64,000 nt of DNA from Kineococcus terrestris (GTDB lineage: Bacteria; Actinomycetota; Actinomycetes; Actinomycetales; Kineococcaceae), in assembly GCF_041020765.1 (NCBI RefSeq), contig NZ_JBEUEJ010000012.1; one strand, 5' to 3'. Each line of letters opens with the position of its first letter. Positions within the stretch are counted from its first letter, which is position 1. Position numbers and translations under genes: made by a program. The notes beneath the pieces are model-generated. The model did not search any database. It saw nothing but the letters and a program-made list of their open reading frames with translations, and was not told the DNA's origin. Positions 47,805 through 56,863 of the stretch are shown piece after piece.

Positions 47805-48626
47805 GTGCGTCCACAGCAGCGAGCCATCGCCGACGAGCTCGGCGTCGTCCCCGTCATCGACCCCGCGGCCGAGGTCGCGCGGCGCGTGACGTTCCTGCGC
47901 GACTACCTGGCGGCCACGGGCGCGGCCGGCTACCTGCTCGCCGTCAGCGGCGGCCAGGACTCCACGCTCGCCGGGCGGTTGTGCCAGCTGGCGGTGGAGG
48001 CGGTGCGCGCCGGCGGCGCTCCCGCCCGGTTCGTCACGGTGCGGATGCCGTACCGCGTCCAGGCCGACGAGGAGGACGCCCAGCTCGCGCTGCGCTTCAT
48101 CGCCGCGGACGAGGGGCTCACCGTGAACGTCGAGCACGGTGTCGACGGCGTCGTGCGCGACGTGAGCTCGGCCACCGGGGAGCCGCTGAGCGACTTCGCC
48201 AAGGGCAACGTCAAGGCGCGGGCGCGGATGGTGGCGCAGTACGCCGTGGCCGGTGAGCAGGGCCTGCTGGTGGTCGGCACCGACCACGCGGCCGAGGCGG
48301 TCACCGGGTTCTTCACCAAGCACGGTGACGGCGGCGTGGACCTCGTCCCCCTGGCCGGGCTGACGAAGCGGCAGGGCCGGCAGCTCCTCGAGCACCTCGG
48401 GGCGCCCGCCCGGCTCTACGAGAAGGCGCCCACCGCCGACCTGCTCGACGACCAGCCCGGTCAGACCGACGAGGCGAACCTCGGCCTGCGCTACGCCGAC
48501 ATCGACACCTACCTCGAGGGCGGCGACGTGAGCGACGAGGTCGCCGAGGCGATCGAGGCCCGCTACCGGGCCACGGAGCACAAGCGCCGGCTCCCGGCCT
48601 CGGTGCGCGACGACTGGTGGTGGTAG
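47805..48626 (+). CDS. nadE: Ammonia-dependent NAD+ synthetase
   Basis: A 273-residue NadE of the short, glutaminase-free type. The PP-loop motif is AVSGGQDSTLAGRL, with family blocks DFAKGNVKARARMVAQYAVAG, VVGTDHAAEAVTGFFTKHGDGGVDLVPLAGLTKRQGR and KAPTADLLDDQPGQTDE. It amidates deamido-NAD with ammonia and ATP in the last step of NAD synthesis. GTG 47805 matches the family N-terminus (QQRAIADELGV). It sits 57 bases after the carboxylase gene and is probably a separate unit. Confidence 0.96.
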   Translation: MRPQQRAIADELGVVPVIDPAAEVARRVTFLRDYLAATGAAGYLLAVSGGQDSTLAGRLCQLAVEAVRAGGAPARFVTVRMPYRVQADEEDAQLALRFIAADEGLTVNVEHGVDGVVRDVSSATGEPLSDFAKGNVKARARMVAQYAVAGEQGLLVVGTDHAAEAVTGFFTKHGDGGVDLVPLAGLTKRQGRQLLEHLGAPARLYEKAPTADLLDDQPGQTDEANLGLRYADIDTYLEGGDVSDEVAEAIEARYRATEHKRRLPASVRDDWWW

Positions 48627-48647
48627 GCCGGCGCCCTCCGCACTACG

Positions 48648-48677
48648 TGCACTCGAGGCAAGCTTGCACTGAGTGCA
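48648..48677. promoter_or_regulatory. TetR-type operator before the tetR-mmpL operon
   Basis: A 30-bp dyad. Outer arms are TGCACTC (48648-48654) and GAGTGCA (48671-48677), and the perfect core is GCAAGCTTGC (48658-48667), all around one centre. It ends 10 bases before the GTG of the regulator, which suggests autorepression of regulator and pump together. The GCATACT overlapping its end could be the -10. Confidence 0.65.
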
Positions 48678-48687
48678 TACTCGTCGG

Positions 48688-49350
48688 GTGAGCGATCCAC
48701 CTGACCGCCGTGCCGCGGCGAAGGCCCGGCACCGCGCGGCGATCCTGGCCGCCGCCAAGGACCTCCTGGAGGAGCGCGGCCCGGCCGGGCTGTCCGCCGA
48801 CGACCTCGCGGCGCGCGCCGACGTGGCCCGGCGCACGCTGTTCAACCACTTCTCCTCCCTCGAGGAGGTCGTGGTGGCCTGCCTGGAGGGCGAGCTCCAC
48901 GCGGCGATCGCCTCCGTGGAAGCCGTCGTGCGCACCACCGCCCCCGTCGGGGACCCCCTGGACGACCTCGAGGTCTCCCTGCGGGGCGCCGACCTCCCGG
49001 GGGTGGTCGTGCGCTTCGCGCGCATGACCACCGGGCCGGGCGGCGCGGACCACCAGGAGCGGCTCCAGCAGCGGGCGATGCGGCACGTGGCCGACCCGAT
49101 GGCTCGCCAGCTGCGCGAGCGCCACCCGCGGCTGGGCGACCTCGACGCCGTGCTGCTGACCACCACCGTCCTCAACGGCCTGTCCGTGCTCGCCGCCGCC
49201 TGGCTCGACGAGACCGGCGGCGGGCTCGAGCCCGACGGGCGCCGGCGCTGGGACGAGCTCCTCGACCACCTGTTCACCAGCCTGCGGCGCGGTTTCGCGG
49301 CCCCGCAGCGCACCGCCCGCACGACCTCCCCCTCGACGGAAGGCGCCTGA
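48688..49350 (+). CDS. TetR-family transcriptional regulator
   Basis: A 220-residue repressor. The HTH (AAILAAAKDLLEERGPAGLSADDLAARADVARRTLFNHFSSLEEVV) is at the N-terminus, and a helical ligand domain follows with no recognised specificity. The MMPL gene starts one base after its stop, so it probably controls that exporter through the dyad overlapping its own promoter. GTG 48688 is the first start after the dyad. Confidence 0.9.
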   Translation: MSDPPDRRAAAKARHRAAILAAAKDLLEERGPAGLSADDLAARADVARRTLFNHFSSLEEVVVACLEGELHAAIASVEAVVRTTAPVGDPLDDLEVSLRGADLPGVVVRFARMTTGPGGADHQERLQQRAMRHVADPMARQLRERHPRLGDLDAVLLTTTVLNGLSVLAAAWLDETGGGLEPDGRRRWDELLDHLFTSLRRGFAAPQRTARTTSPSTEGA

Positions 49351-49351
49351 G

Positions 49352-51790
49352 ATGGCCCGATTCCTCCACCGGCTCGGACGGGCCGCGGCCCACCGCCCGC
49401 GCGCCGTGATCGGCGTGTGGCTCCTGCTGCTCGCCCTCGGCGTCACCGGCTTCCTCACCCTCGGCGGCACGCTGTCCTCGCAGGTGTCCCTGCCCGGCAC
49501 CGCCACCGCCCGCGTCGCCGACCAGCTGTCCGAGGAGTTCCCCGACGCCAGCGGCGGCAGCGGCACCGTCGTCTTCCACGCCGAGGACAGCGCCCCGCTG
49601 ACCGGCGAGCAGCGCGCCGCCATCACCGACCTGCTGGAGCGGGTCGCCGAGCAGGACGGCGTCAGCGGCACCGTCGACCCGTTCGCGACGGAGGCGCAGC
49701 GCGAGCAGCAGGCCGCCCAGCTCGCCGGCGCCCAGCAGCAGATCGAGGCCGCGCGCGCCCAGCTCGACGCCGCACCGGTCCCGCTCGTCGCCGAGCGCGC
49801 GCAGCTCGAGGCCCAGGCCGAGCAGGTCGACCTCGGCACCCGGCTGCTGGAGGCCGCCGAGGGCGTCCGCCAGGTCTCGGAAGACGGCAGCACCGCCCTC
49901 GGCGTCGTGCAGTTCACCGAGCCGGTCCAGGAGGTGGCGGCCGAGGTCAAGGAGGCCGTGGCCGCCGAGCTCGAGGAGGCCGCGGTCCCCGGCGTGCAGG
50001 TGGAGCTGTCCAACGAGCTCGTGCAGACGACGCCGGAGATCTTCGGCCCCGGGGAGGCGCTGGGCCTGCTGGTCGCCGCGATCGCGCTGGTCGTCGTCCT
50101 GCGCACCCTGCTGGGCGCGGTCGTGCCGCTGGTCTCGGCCGTCGTCGGCGTCGGTGTCGGCGTCACCGCGGCGCTGTCGCTGTCCGGGGTCGTCGACATG
50201 CTCTCGATCACCCCGGTGCTCGGCGTCATGCTCGGCCTGGCCGTGGGCATCGACTACTCCCTCTTCATCATCAACCGGCACCGCGCGCAGCTGCGCGGCG
50301 GGACGGGGCTGGTCGACTCGATCGCCCTGGCCACCGGCACGTCGGGCAACGCCGTCGTCTTCGCCGGCCTCACCGTGGTCATCGCCCTCGCCGCGCTCAA
50401 CGTCACCGGCATCGGGTTCCTCGGGCTCATGGGCACCGTCGGCGCCCTCTGCGTGCTGGTCGCCGTCGCGATGGCCGTGACGTTCACCCCGGCCGTGCTG
50501 TCCGTGCTCGGCCTGCGGGTGCTCAACCGCCGCGAGCGCGAGCACCGCGACGGCCCGCCCAAGCACCGGGCCGCCCCGGGCAGCGCGGCGGCGCGCGGCG
50601 CCGGGTTCCTCGCGGGGCCGACGAGCACCACGCGGGCGGCGCTGACCCTCGTGGTGGGCGTGGTCGTCCTCGGCGTCGTCGCCGTCCCGGCGCTGTCGAT
50701 GCGGCTCGGCCTGCCGGACGGTTCCGCCGAGGCGCGCGAGTCCACGCAGTACCAGGCGTTCGACCTGACCGCCCGGTACTTCGGGGAGGGCGCCAACGGG
50801 CCGCTGCTGGTGGTCGCCGACCTGGCCGAGCCGGTGGCCGAGGCCGAGCAGCTGGCCGAGCAGGTCAGCGTCGTCGAGTCGGTGGCCGCCCAGTCCGACG
50901 TCGCCGCCGTCGCGCCCATCGGGTTCTCCGCCGACGGCCGCCTGCTGGCCCTCCAGGTGGTCCCCGAGGAGGGGCCGACGAGCGTCTCCACCGAGCAGCT
51001 GGTCCGCGACCTGCGCGACCTGTCCCCGCTCGCGACCACCACGGGCGAGGCGACCGTCGGGGTCGCCGGCAGCGCCAGCGGCAACATCGACGTCTCCGAG
51101 CAGCTCGCCGACGCCCTGCCGGGCTACCTCGCCCTCGTCGTCGGCCTGTCCCTGCTGATCCTCGTGGTGGTGTTCCGGTCGCTGCTGGTGCCGCTGACGG
51201 CGACCCTCGGGTTCGTCCTGTCGCTGTTCGCCACCTTCGGCGCCATCACCGCGGTGTTCCAGTGGGGCTGGCTCAGCGACGTCTTCGGCGTAAGCACGCC
51301 CGGCCCCGTGCTGAGCTTCCTGCCGACCATCGTCGTCGGGATCCTGTTCGGCCTGGCGATGGACTACCAGCTGTTCCTGGTCTCGGGGATGCGCGAGGCG
51401 TACGCGCACGGGGAACCGGCGCGCCAGGCCGTCACCACCGGGCTGCGGGCCGGGCGCCGGGTCGTCGTCGCCGCCGCGATCATCATGGTGTCGGTGTTCA
51501 GCGGTTTCATCGGGTCGGACTCGGTGATCATCCGTTCCGTGGGCTTCGGGTTGGCGTTCGGCGTCCTCGCCGACGCCTTCGTGGTGCGGCTGCTGCTGAT
51601 CCCCGCGGTGATGCACCTGCTGGGCCGCTCGGCGTGGTGGCTGCCGCGCTGGCTGGACCGGCTGCTGCCGGACGTGGACGTGGAGGGCGCCTCGCTGGAG
51701 CGCGCCCTCGCCCGCGCCGGGGCGCAGGGCGAGCCGTCCTCGCCGGAGCACGGCGACGGGCACGAGGAGGTCGTCACCGGCAGCCGGTGA
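49352..51790 (+). CDS. MMPL-family (RND-type) transporter
   Basis: An 812-residue membrane protein with two repeats of one helix, a large outside domain and five helices. Family marks are GVMLGLAVGIDYSLFIINRHR in the first half and VVGILFGLAMDYQLFLVSGMREAY in the second, both with the Asp-Tyr pair thought to relay protons. The first outside domain contains a long Gln/Ala/Glu-rich helix (about 110-165), a predicted coiled coil. MMPL proteins export lipids or hydrophobic drugs. It is controlled by the TetR gene upstream. The cargo is unknown. Confidence 0.93.
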   Translation: MARFLHRLGRAAAHRPRAVIGVWLLLLALGVTGFLTLGGTLSSQVSLPGTATARVADQLSEEFPDASGGSGTVVFHAEDSAPLTGEQRAAITDLLERVAEQDGVSGTVDPFATEAQREQQAAQLAGAQQQIEAARAQLDAAPVPLVAERAQLEAQAEQVDLGTRLLEAAEGVRQVSEDGSTALGVVQFTEPVQEVAAEVKEAVAAELEEAAVPGVQVELSNELVQTTPEIFGPGEALGLLVAAIALVVVLRTLLGAVVPLVSAVVGVGVGVTAALSLSGVVDMLSITPVLGVMLGLAVGIDYSLFIINRHRAQLRGGTGLVDSIALATGTSGNAVVFAGLTVVIALAALNVTGIGFLGLMGTVGALCVLVAVAMAVTFTPAVLSVLGLRVLNRREREHRDGPPKHRAAPGSAAARGAGFLAGPTSTTRAALTLVVGVVVLGVVAVPALSMRLGLPDGSAEARESTQYQAFDLTARYFGEGANGPLLVVADLAEPVAEAEQLAEQVSVVESVAAQSDVAAVAPIGFSADGRLLALQVVPEEGPTSVSTEQLVRDLRDLSPLATTTGEATVGVAGSASGNIDVSEQLADALPGYLALVVGLSLLILVVVFRSLLVPLTATLGFVLSLFATFGAITAVFQWGWLSDVFGVSTPGPVLSFLPTIVVGILFGLAMDYQLFLVSGMREAYAHGEPARQAVTTGLRAGRRVVVAAAIIMVSVFSGFIGSDSVIIRSVGFGLAFGVLADAFVVRLLLIPAVMHLLGRSAWWLPRWLDRLLPDVDVEGASLERALARAGAQGEPSSPEHGDGHEEVVTGSR

Positions 51791-51863
51791 CCCGTCGAGC
51801 ACGGTGTCCACGCAGCGCCGTGCCGCTGTGCTCCCGCGTGCTCGTCGGACTAGTTTCAGACGC

Positions 51864-52211
51864 GTGATCGGGAGCATCGACGAGGTCGTCGTCGACTGCG
51901 CGCAGCCGTCGGTGCTGGCCGCCTTCTGGGCGCGGGTCCTCGGCGGGGAGCCGGTCGAGCGTGATGAGGCGTGGTGGTACGTCGTGCCCCCGGGGTGGAC
52001 GCAGCTGTCCTTCCAGAGGGTGCCGGAGGCCAAGACGGTGAAGAACCGCGTGCACCTGGACGTGCGGGTGCAGGACGTCGAGGCGGCCGCGGTCCGGGCA
52101 GAAGCTCTGGGCGCGCGCCGGGTGGGGGAGGTGCACCACGACCGGGCCGGCTCCTTCCAGGTGCTGCTGGACCCGGAGGGCAACGAGTGGTGCGTGGTCA
52201 AGCCCGCCTGA
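51864..52211 (+). CDS. VOC-superfamily (glyoxalase-like) protein
   Basis: A 115-residue protein made of a single vicinal-oxygen-chelate module. IDEVVVDCAQPSVLAAFWARVLGG leads in, QLSFQRVPEAKTVKNRVHLDV is the central strand, and DRAGSFQVLLDPEGNEWCVV closes it. It probably forms a dimer. There is no evidence for a particular reaction, and related proteins serve as small-molecule-binding or resistance proteins. GTG 51864 is chosen over the GTG at 51804, since the extra residues are arginine-rich and noncoding in look. Its 3' end overlaps the next gene. Confidence 0.85.
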   Translation: MIGSIDEVVVDCAQPSVLAAFWARVLGGEPVERDEAWWYVVPPGWTQLSFQRVPEAKTVKNRVHLDVRVQDVEAAAVRAEALGARRVGEVHHDRAGSFQVLLDPEGNEWCVVKPA

Positions 52212-52873
52212 GTCCCGCCGTCCACCGCGGGGGAGCGGCTGCCCTGCGGCACGTCCGCTGGCTGGGCGGCGGCAGCGGCGCGGGGAAGTCGACCACCGCC
52301 CGGCACCTGGCCGCGCGGTACGGCCTGCGCACCTACAGCACCGACGAGTCGATGGCCGACCACGTCCGCCGCTGCCCGCCGCAGCGGTGTCCCGCGCTGC
52401 ACGCGTTCGCGGCGGTGGACCGCGACGAGCGCTGGGTGCACCGCAGCCCCGAGGTGATGCTGGAGACGTTCGGCTGGTTCCGCGGCGAGGCGTTCGACCT
52501 GCTGGTGGAGGACCTGCTGGCGCTGCCGGCGGACCGGCCCGTGCTGGTGGAGGGTTTCCGGGTTCTCCCGGACCTCGTCGCACCGCTGCTGAGCGGTCCG
52601 CGGCAGGCGGTGTGGCTGCTGCCGACCCCGCGGTTCCGGCGGGCGGCGTTCACCTCCCGCGGCGGCCTGTGGGAGATCGCGGGGCGGACGTCCGACCCGC
52701 CGCGCGCCCTGGAGAACCTGCTGGAGCGGGACCGCCTGTTCACCGACCTGCTGCGCGGGGACGTCGCGCGCCTCGGCCTGCAGTCCCTCGAGGTTGACGT
52801 GGACCGGGGCGAGCAGGACCTGGAGCAGCGGGTCGCCGCCGCGCTCGGCCTGCGCGGCACCGGGACGGGGTGA
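52187..52873 (+). CDS. P-loop small-molecule kinase-like protein
   Basis: A 228-residue protein. The Walker A LGGGSGAGKSTTARHLA near the N-terminus is followed by STDESMADHVRRCPPQRCPALHAF, LVEGFRVLPDLVAPLL (Walker B-like) and a late arginine-rich helix. This resembles the AAA/cytidylate-kinase-like proteins annotated only as hypothetical kinases. No ATG or GTG exists close to the P-loop, and the in-frame GTG at 52187 has a well-spaced CGGAGGG and overlaps the VOC gene by 25 bases, so it is chosen. CTG 52208 is a less likely choice. Confidence 0.75.
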   Translation: MVRGQARLSPAVHRGGAAALRHVRWLGGGSGAGKSTTARHLAARYGLRTYSTDESMADHVRRCPPQRCPALHAFAAVDRDERWVHRSPEVMLETFGWFRGEAFDLLVEDLLALPADRPVLVEGFRVLPDLVAPLLSGPRQAVWLLPTPRFRRAAFTSRGGLWEIAGRTSDPPRALENLLERDRLFTDLLRGDVARLGLQSLEVDVDRGEQDLEQRVAAALGLRGTGTG

Positions 52874-52883
52874 ACCCGCCCGC

Positions 52884-53723
52884 TCAGGCGAGGACCTGGG
52901 CCCCCACGACGGACAGCAACTGCAGCTTCTCGTGGCTCTCGCTGCCGGGGACGGCGGTGTAGACGAGCAGGCGGTGCGACTGCTCGGGGTCCAGCAGCGT
53001 CTGGCAGTGCAGCTCCAGCGCCCCGACCTCGGGGTGCACGAAGTGCTTCAGCTCGCCGGGTCGCAGGCCCACCTCGTGCGTCTCCCACAGGCGCCGCAGC
53101 TCCTCGCTGCGCGCCAGCGCCAGTTCCGCCAGCCGCGCCGCGCGCGAACCGGGCCCGCGCAGCGCGACCACCTGGCGCAGGTGCGAGGCGTACAGGCGCG
53201 ACAGGTACGCGTGGTCCTCGGGCCGGTACCGCTCCCGGCTGGCCGGGTCGGTGAACCACCGGTAGCCCAGGCTGCGCTCCGGGCCCGTCCACCGGGTGGC
53301 GTCCCCGGTCAGCGCCACCCCGAGCGGGGTCTGCCGCAGCGTCTCGCCCAGCTCGCTGACCACCTCGGCGGGCGTGTCGGTGAGCCGGTCGAGGATCCGC
53401 AGCAGGCCGGGGCTGACGTGCTCGCTGGCCGCACCGCGCGCCGGCGGCTGGTGCCCGGCGAGGCGGAACAGGTGGTCGCGCTCGTCCAGCGACAGGTGCA
53501 GGCCCTGCGCGATGGAGGCGACCATCTGCTCGGACGGCTGCGGCCCGCGCTCGCGCTCCAGCCGCGCGTAGTAGTCGGTGGACATGTGGCACAGCGCCGC
53601 GACCTCCTCGCGGCGCAGCCCGGCGGTGCGGCGCCGCTGCCCGCGCGGCAGGCCGACGTCCTCGGGCTGCACGGACTGCCGGCGGTGGCGCAGGAAACCC
53701 GCCAGTCCCGCTCTGTCGATCAC
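52884..53723 (-). CDS. XRE-family regulator with MmyB-like ligand-binding domain
   Basis: A 279-residue regulator. The HTH (about 8-75) has TAGLRREEVAALCHMSTDYYARLERERG. The C-terminal MmyB-like PAS-related domain spans about 105-275 (SLGYRWFTDPASRERY, GLRPGELKHFVHPEVGALELHCQTLLDPEQSHRLLVYTAVPGS), which binds a fatty-acid-like ligand in the studied member. It is divergent from the DUF3159-SDR operon and is probably its regulator. It starts at GTG. Confidence 0.9.
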   Translation of the reverse strand: MIDRAGLAGFLRHRRQSVQPEDVGLPRGQRRRTAGLRREEVAALCHMSTDYYARLERERGPQPSEQMVASIAQGLHLSLDERDHLFRLAGHQPPARGAASEHVSPGLLRILDRLTDTPAEVVSELGETLRQTPLGVALTGDATRWTGPERSLGYRWFTDPASRERYRPEDHAYLSRLYASHLRQVVALRGPGSRAARLAELALARSEELRRLWETHEVGLRPGELKHFVHPEVGALELHCQTLLDPEQSHRLLVYTAVPGSESHEKLQLLSVVGAQVLA

Positions 53724-53913
53724 CGGACCCCTCCCTCTCCCTCGGTCTCCTCGTTCCTACCGCGCGGGTGCGCCCGCGAGCCACGGTCCGTCGATCCCCC
53801 CTTCCGGGCGCGCGCGACCCGACGGGGGGACCGCGCAGGCACGGACCGGCAGGTCCTGGTTGCGCCCGGCGGACCGGCCGAGGGTGGTGGCACGACCCCA
53901 CCGAGGAGGAACC

Positions 53914-54627
53914 GTGAACCACCCCGCACCCCCCGCGAGCCGGCGGGCCCAGCGCACCAGCCACAGCGCGACGGCCCGCCGGCTGCTCGGGATGCCGGAG
54001 CCCGAGGCGGCGTCCAGCACGCGCACCGCCGGGCGCACCGCCCTGGACCGCGTCGGCGGGCCCGTGGGCCTGGCGGTGGCCGCGGCCCCGACGGTCGCGT
54101 TCGTGGCGGTGGACGCCACGTCCGGGCTCGCCCCGGCGCTGGCCGCGGCCGGCGCCACCGCCGTGGCCGCCGGCGCGGTCCGCGTGGCCCGCCGGGAACC
54201 GACCGGCGCGGCGGTCGCCGGTCTCGTCGTCGCCGCGGTCTGCGCGGGGTCGGCGGCCCTGGCGGGGGAGGCGCGCGCGTTCTTCCTGCCGACGATGCTG
54301 CTGCCGGTCGTGTTCGTGGTCGCGTACGCGGTCACCTTCGCGCTGCGCCGGCCGCTGATGGGCCTGATGGTCAACCCGCTGTCCGGCGGGCCGCGGGACT
54401 GGCAGGAGCACCCCGCCCTGCGCCGCGTCTACACCGTCAGCTCCGTGGTCGGACTGACCCTGGCGACGGCGAACCTCGTCGTCCGCGTCGTGTTCTACGT
54501 CGCCGACCAGCCCACCACCCTGGGCGCGCTGCAGGTCGGCGTCCCCGTCCTGTTCGCCGTCCACTTCGCGGTCACGCTCGTGGCCGCCCGCCGGGCGGCG
54601 CCGTCGCCCGTCCCCACCACCCGCTGA
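53914..54627 (+). CDS. DUF3159-family membrane protein
   Basis: A 237-residue protein with about five or six membrane helices after a 45-residue cytoplasmic leader. VDRVGGPVGLAVAAAPTVAFVAVD-like starts and the block GEARAFFLPTMLLPVVFVVAYAVTFALRRPLMGLMV, with DWQEHPALRRVYTVSSVV, are DUF3159 signatures. The function is unknown. GAGGAGG precedes the GTG. It is followed 23 bases later by the SDR gene in the same operon. Confidence 0.8.
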   Translation: MNHPAPPASRRAQRTSHSATARRLLGMPEPEAASSTRTAGRTALDRVGGPVGLAVAAAPTVAFVAVDATSGLAPALAAAGATAVAAGAVRVARREPTGAAVAGLVVAAVCAGSAALAGEARAFFLPTMLLPVVFVVAYAVTFALRRPLMGLMVNPLSGGPRDWQEHPALRRVYTVSSVVGLTLATANLVVRVVFYVADQPTTLGALQVGVPVLFAVHFAVTLVAARRAAPSPVPTTR

Positions 54628-54650
54628 GGACTCACCACTGGAGGATCGTC

Positions 54651-55601
54651 ATGTCCCGCACGCCCCACCTGGAACTGCCCGACCTGTTCGGCCGCCGCGC
54701 CCTCGTCACCGGCGCCAGCGACGGCGTCGGCGTCGGCATCGCCCGCCGGCTGGCCGCCGCCGGCGCCGAGGTGCTGATGCCGGTGCGCAACCGCGCCAAG
54801 GGGGAGGCGGCCGCCGCGCGGATCCGCTCCGCCCACCCCGGCGCCCGCGTCTCGGTGCACGACCTGGACCTGTCGTCGCTGCGGTCCGTGGCCGCGCTGG
54901 GCGAGCAGCTGCGCGCCGAGGGCGAGCCGCTGCACCTGCTCGTCGGCAACGCCGGCGTCATGCGCCCGCCGGAGCGCCAGACCACCCTCGACGGTTTCGA
55001 GCTGCAGTTCGGCACCAACCACCTCGGGCACGTCGCGCTCGTCGCGCACCTGCTGCCCCTGCTCATCGCCGGCCGCGCCCGCGTCACCTCGCAGATCAGC
55101 GTGGCCGCCCGCGCCGGGCAGGTGAACTGGCGCGACCTGAACTGGGAGTCCTCCTACGACGGGATGCGCGCGTACAGCCAGTCGAAGATCGCCTACGGCC
55201 TCTTCGGGCTGGAGCTGGACCGGCGCAGCAAGGCCGCCGGCTGGGGCATCACGAGCAACCTGTCCCACCCCGGGGTCGCGCCGACGAACCTGCTGTCCGC
55301 CCGCCCGGAGATGGGCCGCGACCGCGACACCCCGCAGATCGCCGTGATCCGCCGGCTCTCCCGCGCCGGGGTCCTCGTCGGGACGGTGGACAGCGCGCAG
55401 CTGCCCGCGCTGTACGCGGCCGCGCACCCGGGGGCCCGCGGCGGCGCGCTGTACGGGCCGGAGGGTCTCGGGAACCTCGGCGGCGCCCCGACCGAGCACC
55501 GGCTGTTCCGGCCGCTGCGCGACGCGGAGGAGGCCGAGCGCGTGTGGCGCGTCTCGCAGGAGCTGGCGGGGTTCTCCTTCGCCGAGGCGGCGGCGGTGTG
55601 A
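54651..55601 (+). CDS. Short-chain dehydrogenase/reductase
   Basis: A 316-residue SDR of the retinol-dehydrogenase-like group. The cofactor motif is TGASDGVGVGIARRLA, GNAGVMRPP is the NAG motif, and the catalytic pair is in YSQSKIAYG. The region LSHPGVAPTNLL is typical of the group. The substrate is unknown. GGAGG precedes the ATG. It is in an operon with DUF3159 and divergent from the XRE/MmyB regulator, a pattern seen again (without DUF3159) at 59681-61408. Confidence 0.9.
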   Translation: MSRTPHLELPDLFGRRALVTGASDGVGVGIARRLAAAGAEVLMPVRNRAKGEAAAARIRSAHPGARVSVHDLDLSSLRSVAALGEQLRAEGEPLHLLVGNAGVMRPPERQTTLDGFELQFGTNHLGHVALVAHLLPLLIAGRARVTSQISVAARAGQVNWRDLNWESSYDGMRAYSQSKIAYGLFGLELDRRSKAAGWGITSNLSHPGVAPTNLLSARPEMGRDRDTPQIAVIRRLSRAGVLVGTVDSAQLPALYAAAHPGARGGALYGPEGLGNLGGAPTEHRLFRPLRDAEEAERVWRVSQELAGFSFAEAAAV

Positions 55602-55615
55602 GGACCGCCCGCCCG

Positions 55616-55652
55616 GACGGGACCGCTGCGGGCACCCCGCGGCGGTCCCGTC
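55616..55652. terminator. Bidirectional terminator hairpin
   Basis: GACGGGACCGC (55616-55626) pairs exactly with GCGGTCCCGTC (55642-55652), and an inner GCGGG/CCCGC stem extends it. It lies between the converging SDR and methyltransferase genes, so it can serve both. Confidence 0.8.
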
Positions 55653-55657
55653 GCGCG

Positions 55658-56320
55658 TCAGGAGGCCGGGGAATCCCGCGTCAGCTCCCACAGGCCGTAG
55701 CGCACGACGTAGGAGTACTCCTCGTGCCGCCAGGCCGGCACGTACCGGTACGAGGACGGCGACAACCCCGCCCCCGTGACCGCGGCCAGCTGCGCGGTGA
55801 CGTCGTAGGCGTGCATGTCGATCCCCGGCAGGCCGTCGTCGGAGAACGGGCGGCGCGAGCTCCCGGGAGCGGTGCGGTCCTCGACGACCCCCACCAGCAG
55901 CCGCGCGCCGGGCGCGCTCGCCGCGGCCAGGTGGCCCAGCGTCGCCCCCAGGTCGCGGCAGAACTCCAGGCACCCCACCGCCACGACGACGTCGAAACGT
56001 CCCCAGTCCCGCGGCAGCGGGTCGTGGAAGTCGTGCTGCTCGTAGCGGCCGGCGGGACGCCCGGCGCGCGCCGCGTCGAGCATCCCCGGTGACACGTCGA
56101 CGCCGGTGACCTCCACGTCGGGGGCGAGGTCCCGCGTCAGCTGCCCCGGCCCGCACCCGACGTCCAACACCCGGCACTCCGGTGTCACGGTGCGCAGCAG
56201 GAAGTCGGCGACGAGGGGGCCGTAGTGCTCCAGGGTCCGCCACCCCGGCACGTAGTGCGGGGCGAAGTCGTCGTAGTAGCGCGCGAGCGCCCCGGCGTCC
56301 TCCACGTCCCGCGGCGTCAC
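55658..56320 (-). CDS. SAM-dependent methyltransferase (class I)
   Basis: A 220-residue methyltransferase. YYDDFAPHYVPGW leads in. The SAM-binding motif is VLDVGCGPGQLTRDLA, followed by VTGVDVSPGMLDAARA and FDVVVAVGCLEF. It resembles ubiquinone/menaquinone and small-molecule methyltransferases, and the target is unknown. Its GTG overlaps the stop of the deazaflavin-family gene (GTGA), so the two are expressed together. Confidence 0.88.
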   Translation of the reverse strand: MTPRDVEDAGALARYYDDFAPHYVPGWRTLEHYGPLVADFLLRTVTPECRVLDVGCGPGQLTRDLAPDVEVTGVDVSPGMLDAARAGRPAGRYEQHDFHDPLPRDWGRFDVVVAVGCLEFCRDLGATLGHLAAASAPGARLLVGVVEDRTAPGSSRRPFSDDGLPGIDMHAYDVTAQLAAVTGAGLSPSSYRYVPAWRHEEYSYVVRYGLWELTRDSPAS

Positions 56321-56769
56321 GCGGTGGGTTCCAGCAGCAGCACGGGGATCCGCCGGGGCGCGGCCTTCACCTCGTACTCCGCGAAACCCGGCATCGCCGT
56401 CTTCTGCCGCTCCCACACCGCGGTGCGCTCCTCGCCCTCCAGCTCGCGCGCCCGCACCGGGACGGTCTCCGTGCCGACCTCGACGGTCGTCCCGGGGTTC
56501 GCGAGGAGGTTGTGGTACCAGTCCGGGTTCGTCGGGGCGCCGGCCTTGGAGGCGAAGACGGCGTAGGCGCCGTCGACGGGCTGGTAGACCATCGGGCTGA
56601 CGCGCTCGACGCCGCTCTTCCGTCCGCGGTGGTGCACGAGGATCATCGGCGCTCCCTGGAACGGGCCGCCGACCCGGCCCTCGTTCGCGCGGAACTCCTC
56701 GACGACCCTGGCGTTCCAGTCGTCCGTCCGGGCCTCCGCCTGCTCCGCGTCCCGCGGGGTCTCGCTCAC
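56317..56769 (-). CDS. Deazaflavin (F420)-dependent nitroreductase-family protein
   Basis: A 150-residue split-barrel protein of the Ddn family. The marks are NEGRVGGPFQGAPMILVHHRGRKSG, VSPMVYQPVDGAYAVFASKAGAPTNPDWYHNLLANP and a C-terminal IPVLLLEPT. Ddn-type proteins use reduced F420 to reduce quinones or nitro-compounds. It is upstream of the methyltransferase in a two-gene operon. It is distinct from the PPOX-family protein at 2240. Confidence 0.9.
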   Translation of the reverse strand: MSETPRDAEQAEARTDDWNARVVEEFRANEGRVGGPFQGAPMILVHHRGRKSGVERVSPMVYQPVDGAYAVFASKAGAPTNPDWYHNLLANPGTTVEVGTETVPVRARELEGEERTAVWERQKTAMPGFAEYEVKAAPRRIPVLLLEPTA

Positions 56770-56863
56770 CACTGCCTCCTGGTCGACGTCCGGACCGTCC
56801 GGGCGGTGACGACCAGCCTGCCGCGCGGGAGGGCCCCGGTCCAGACGGTGCCCCGGGACACCG

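Noticed and set aside
45723..49322. Open frame of about 1,200 codons on the minus strand
   Set aside because: It is antisense to the carboxylase, nadE and tetR genes, which carry clear family motifs. It is a codon-bias artefact.
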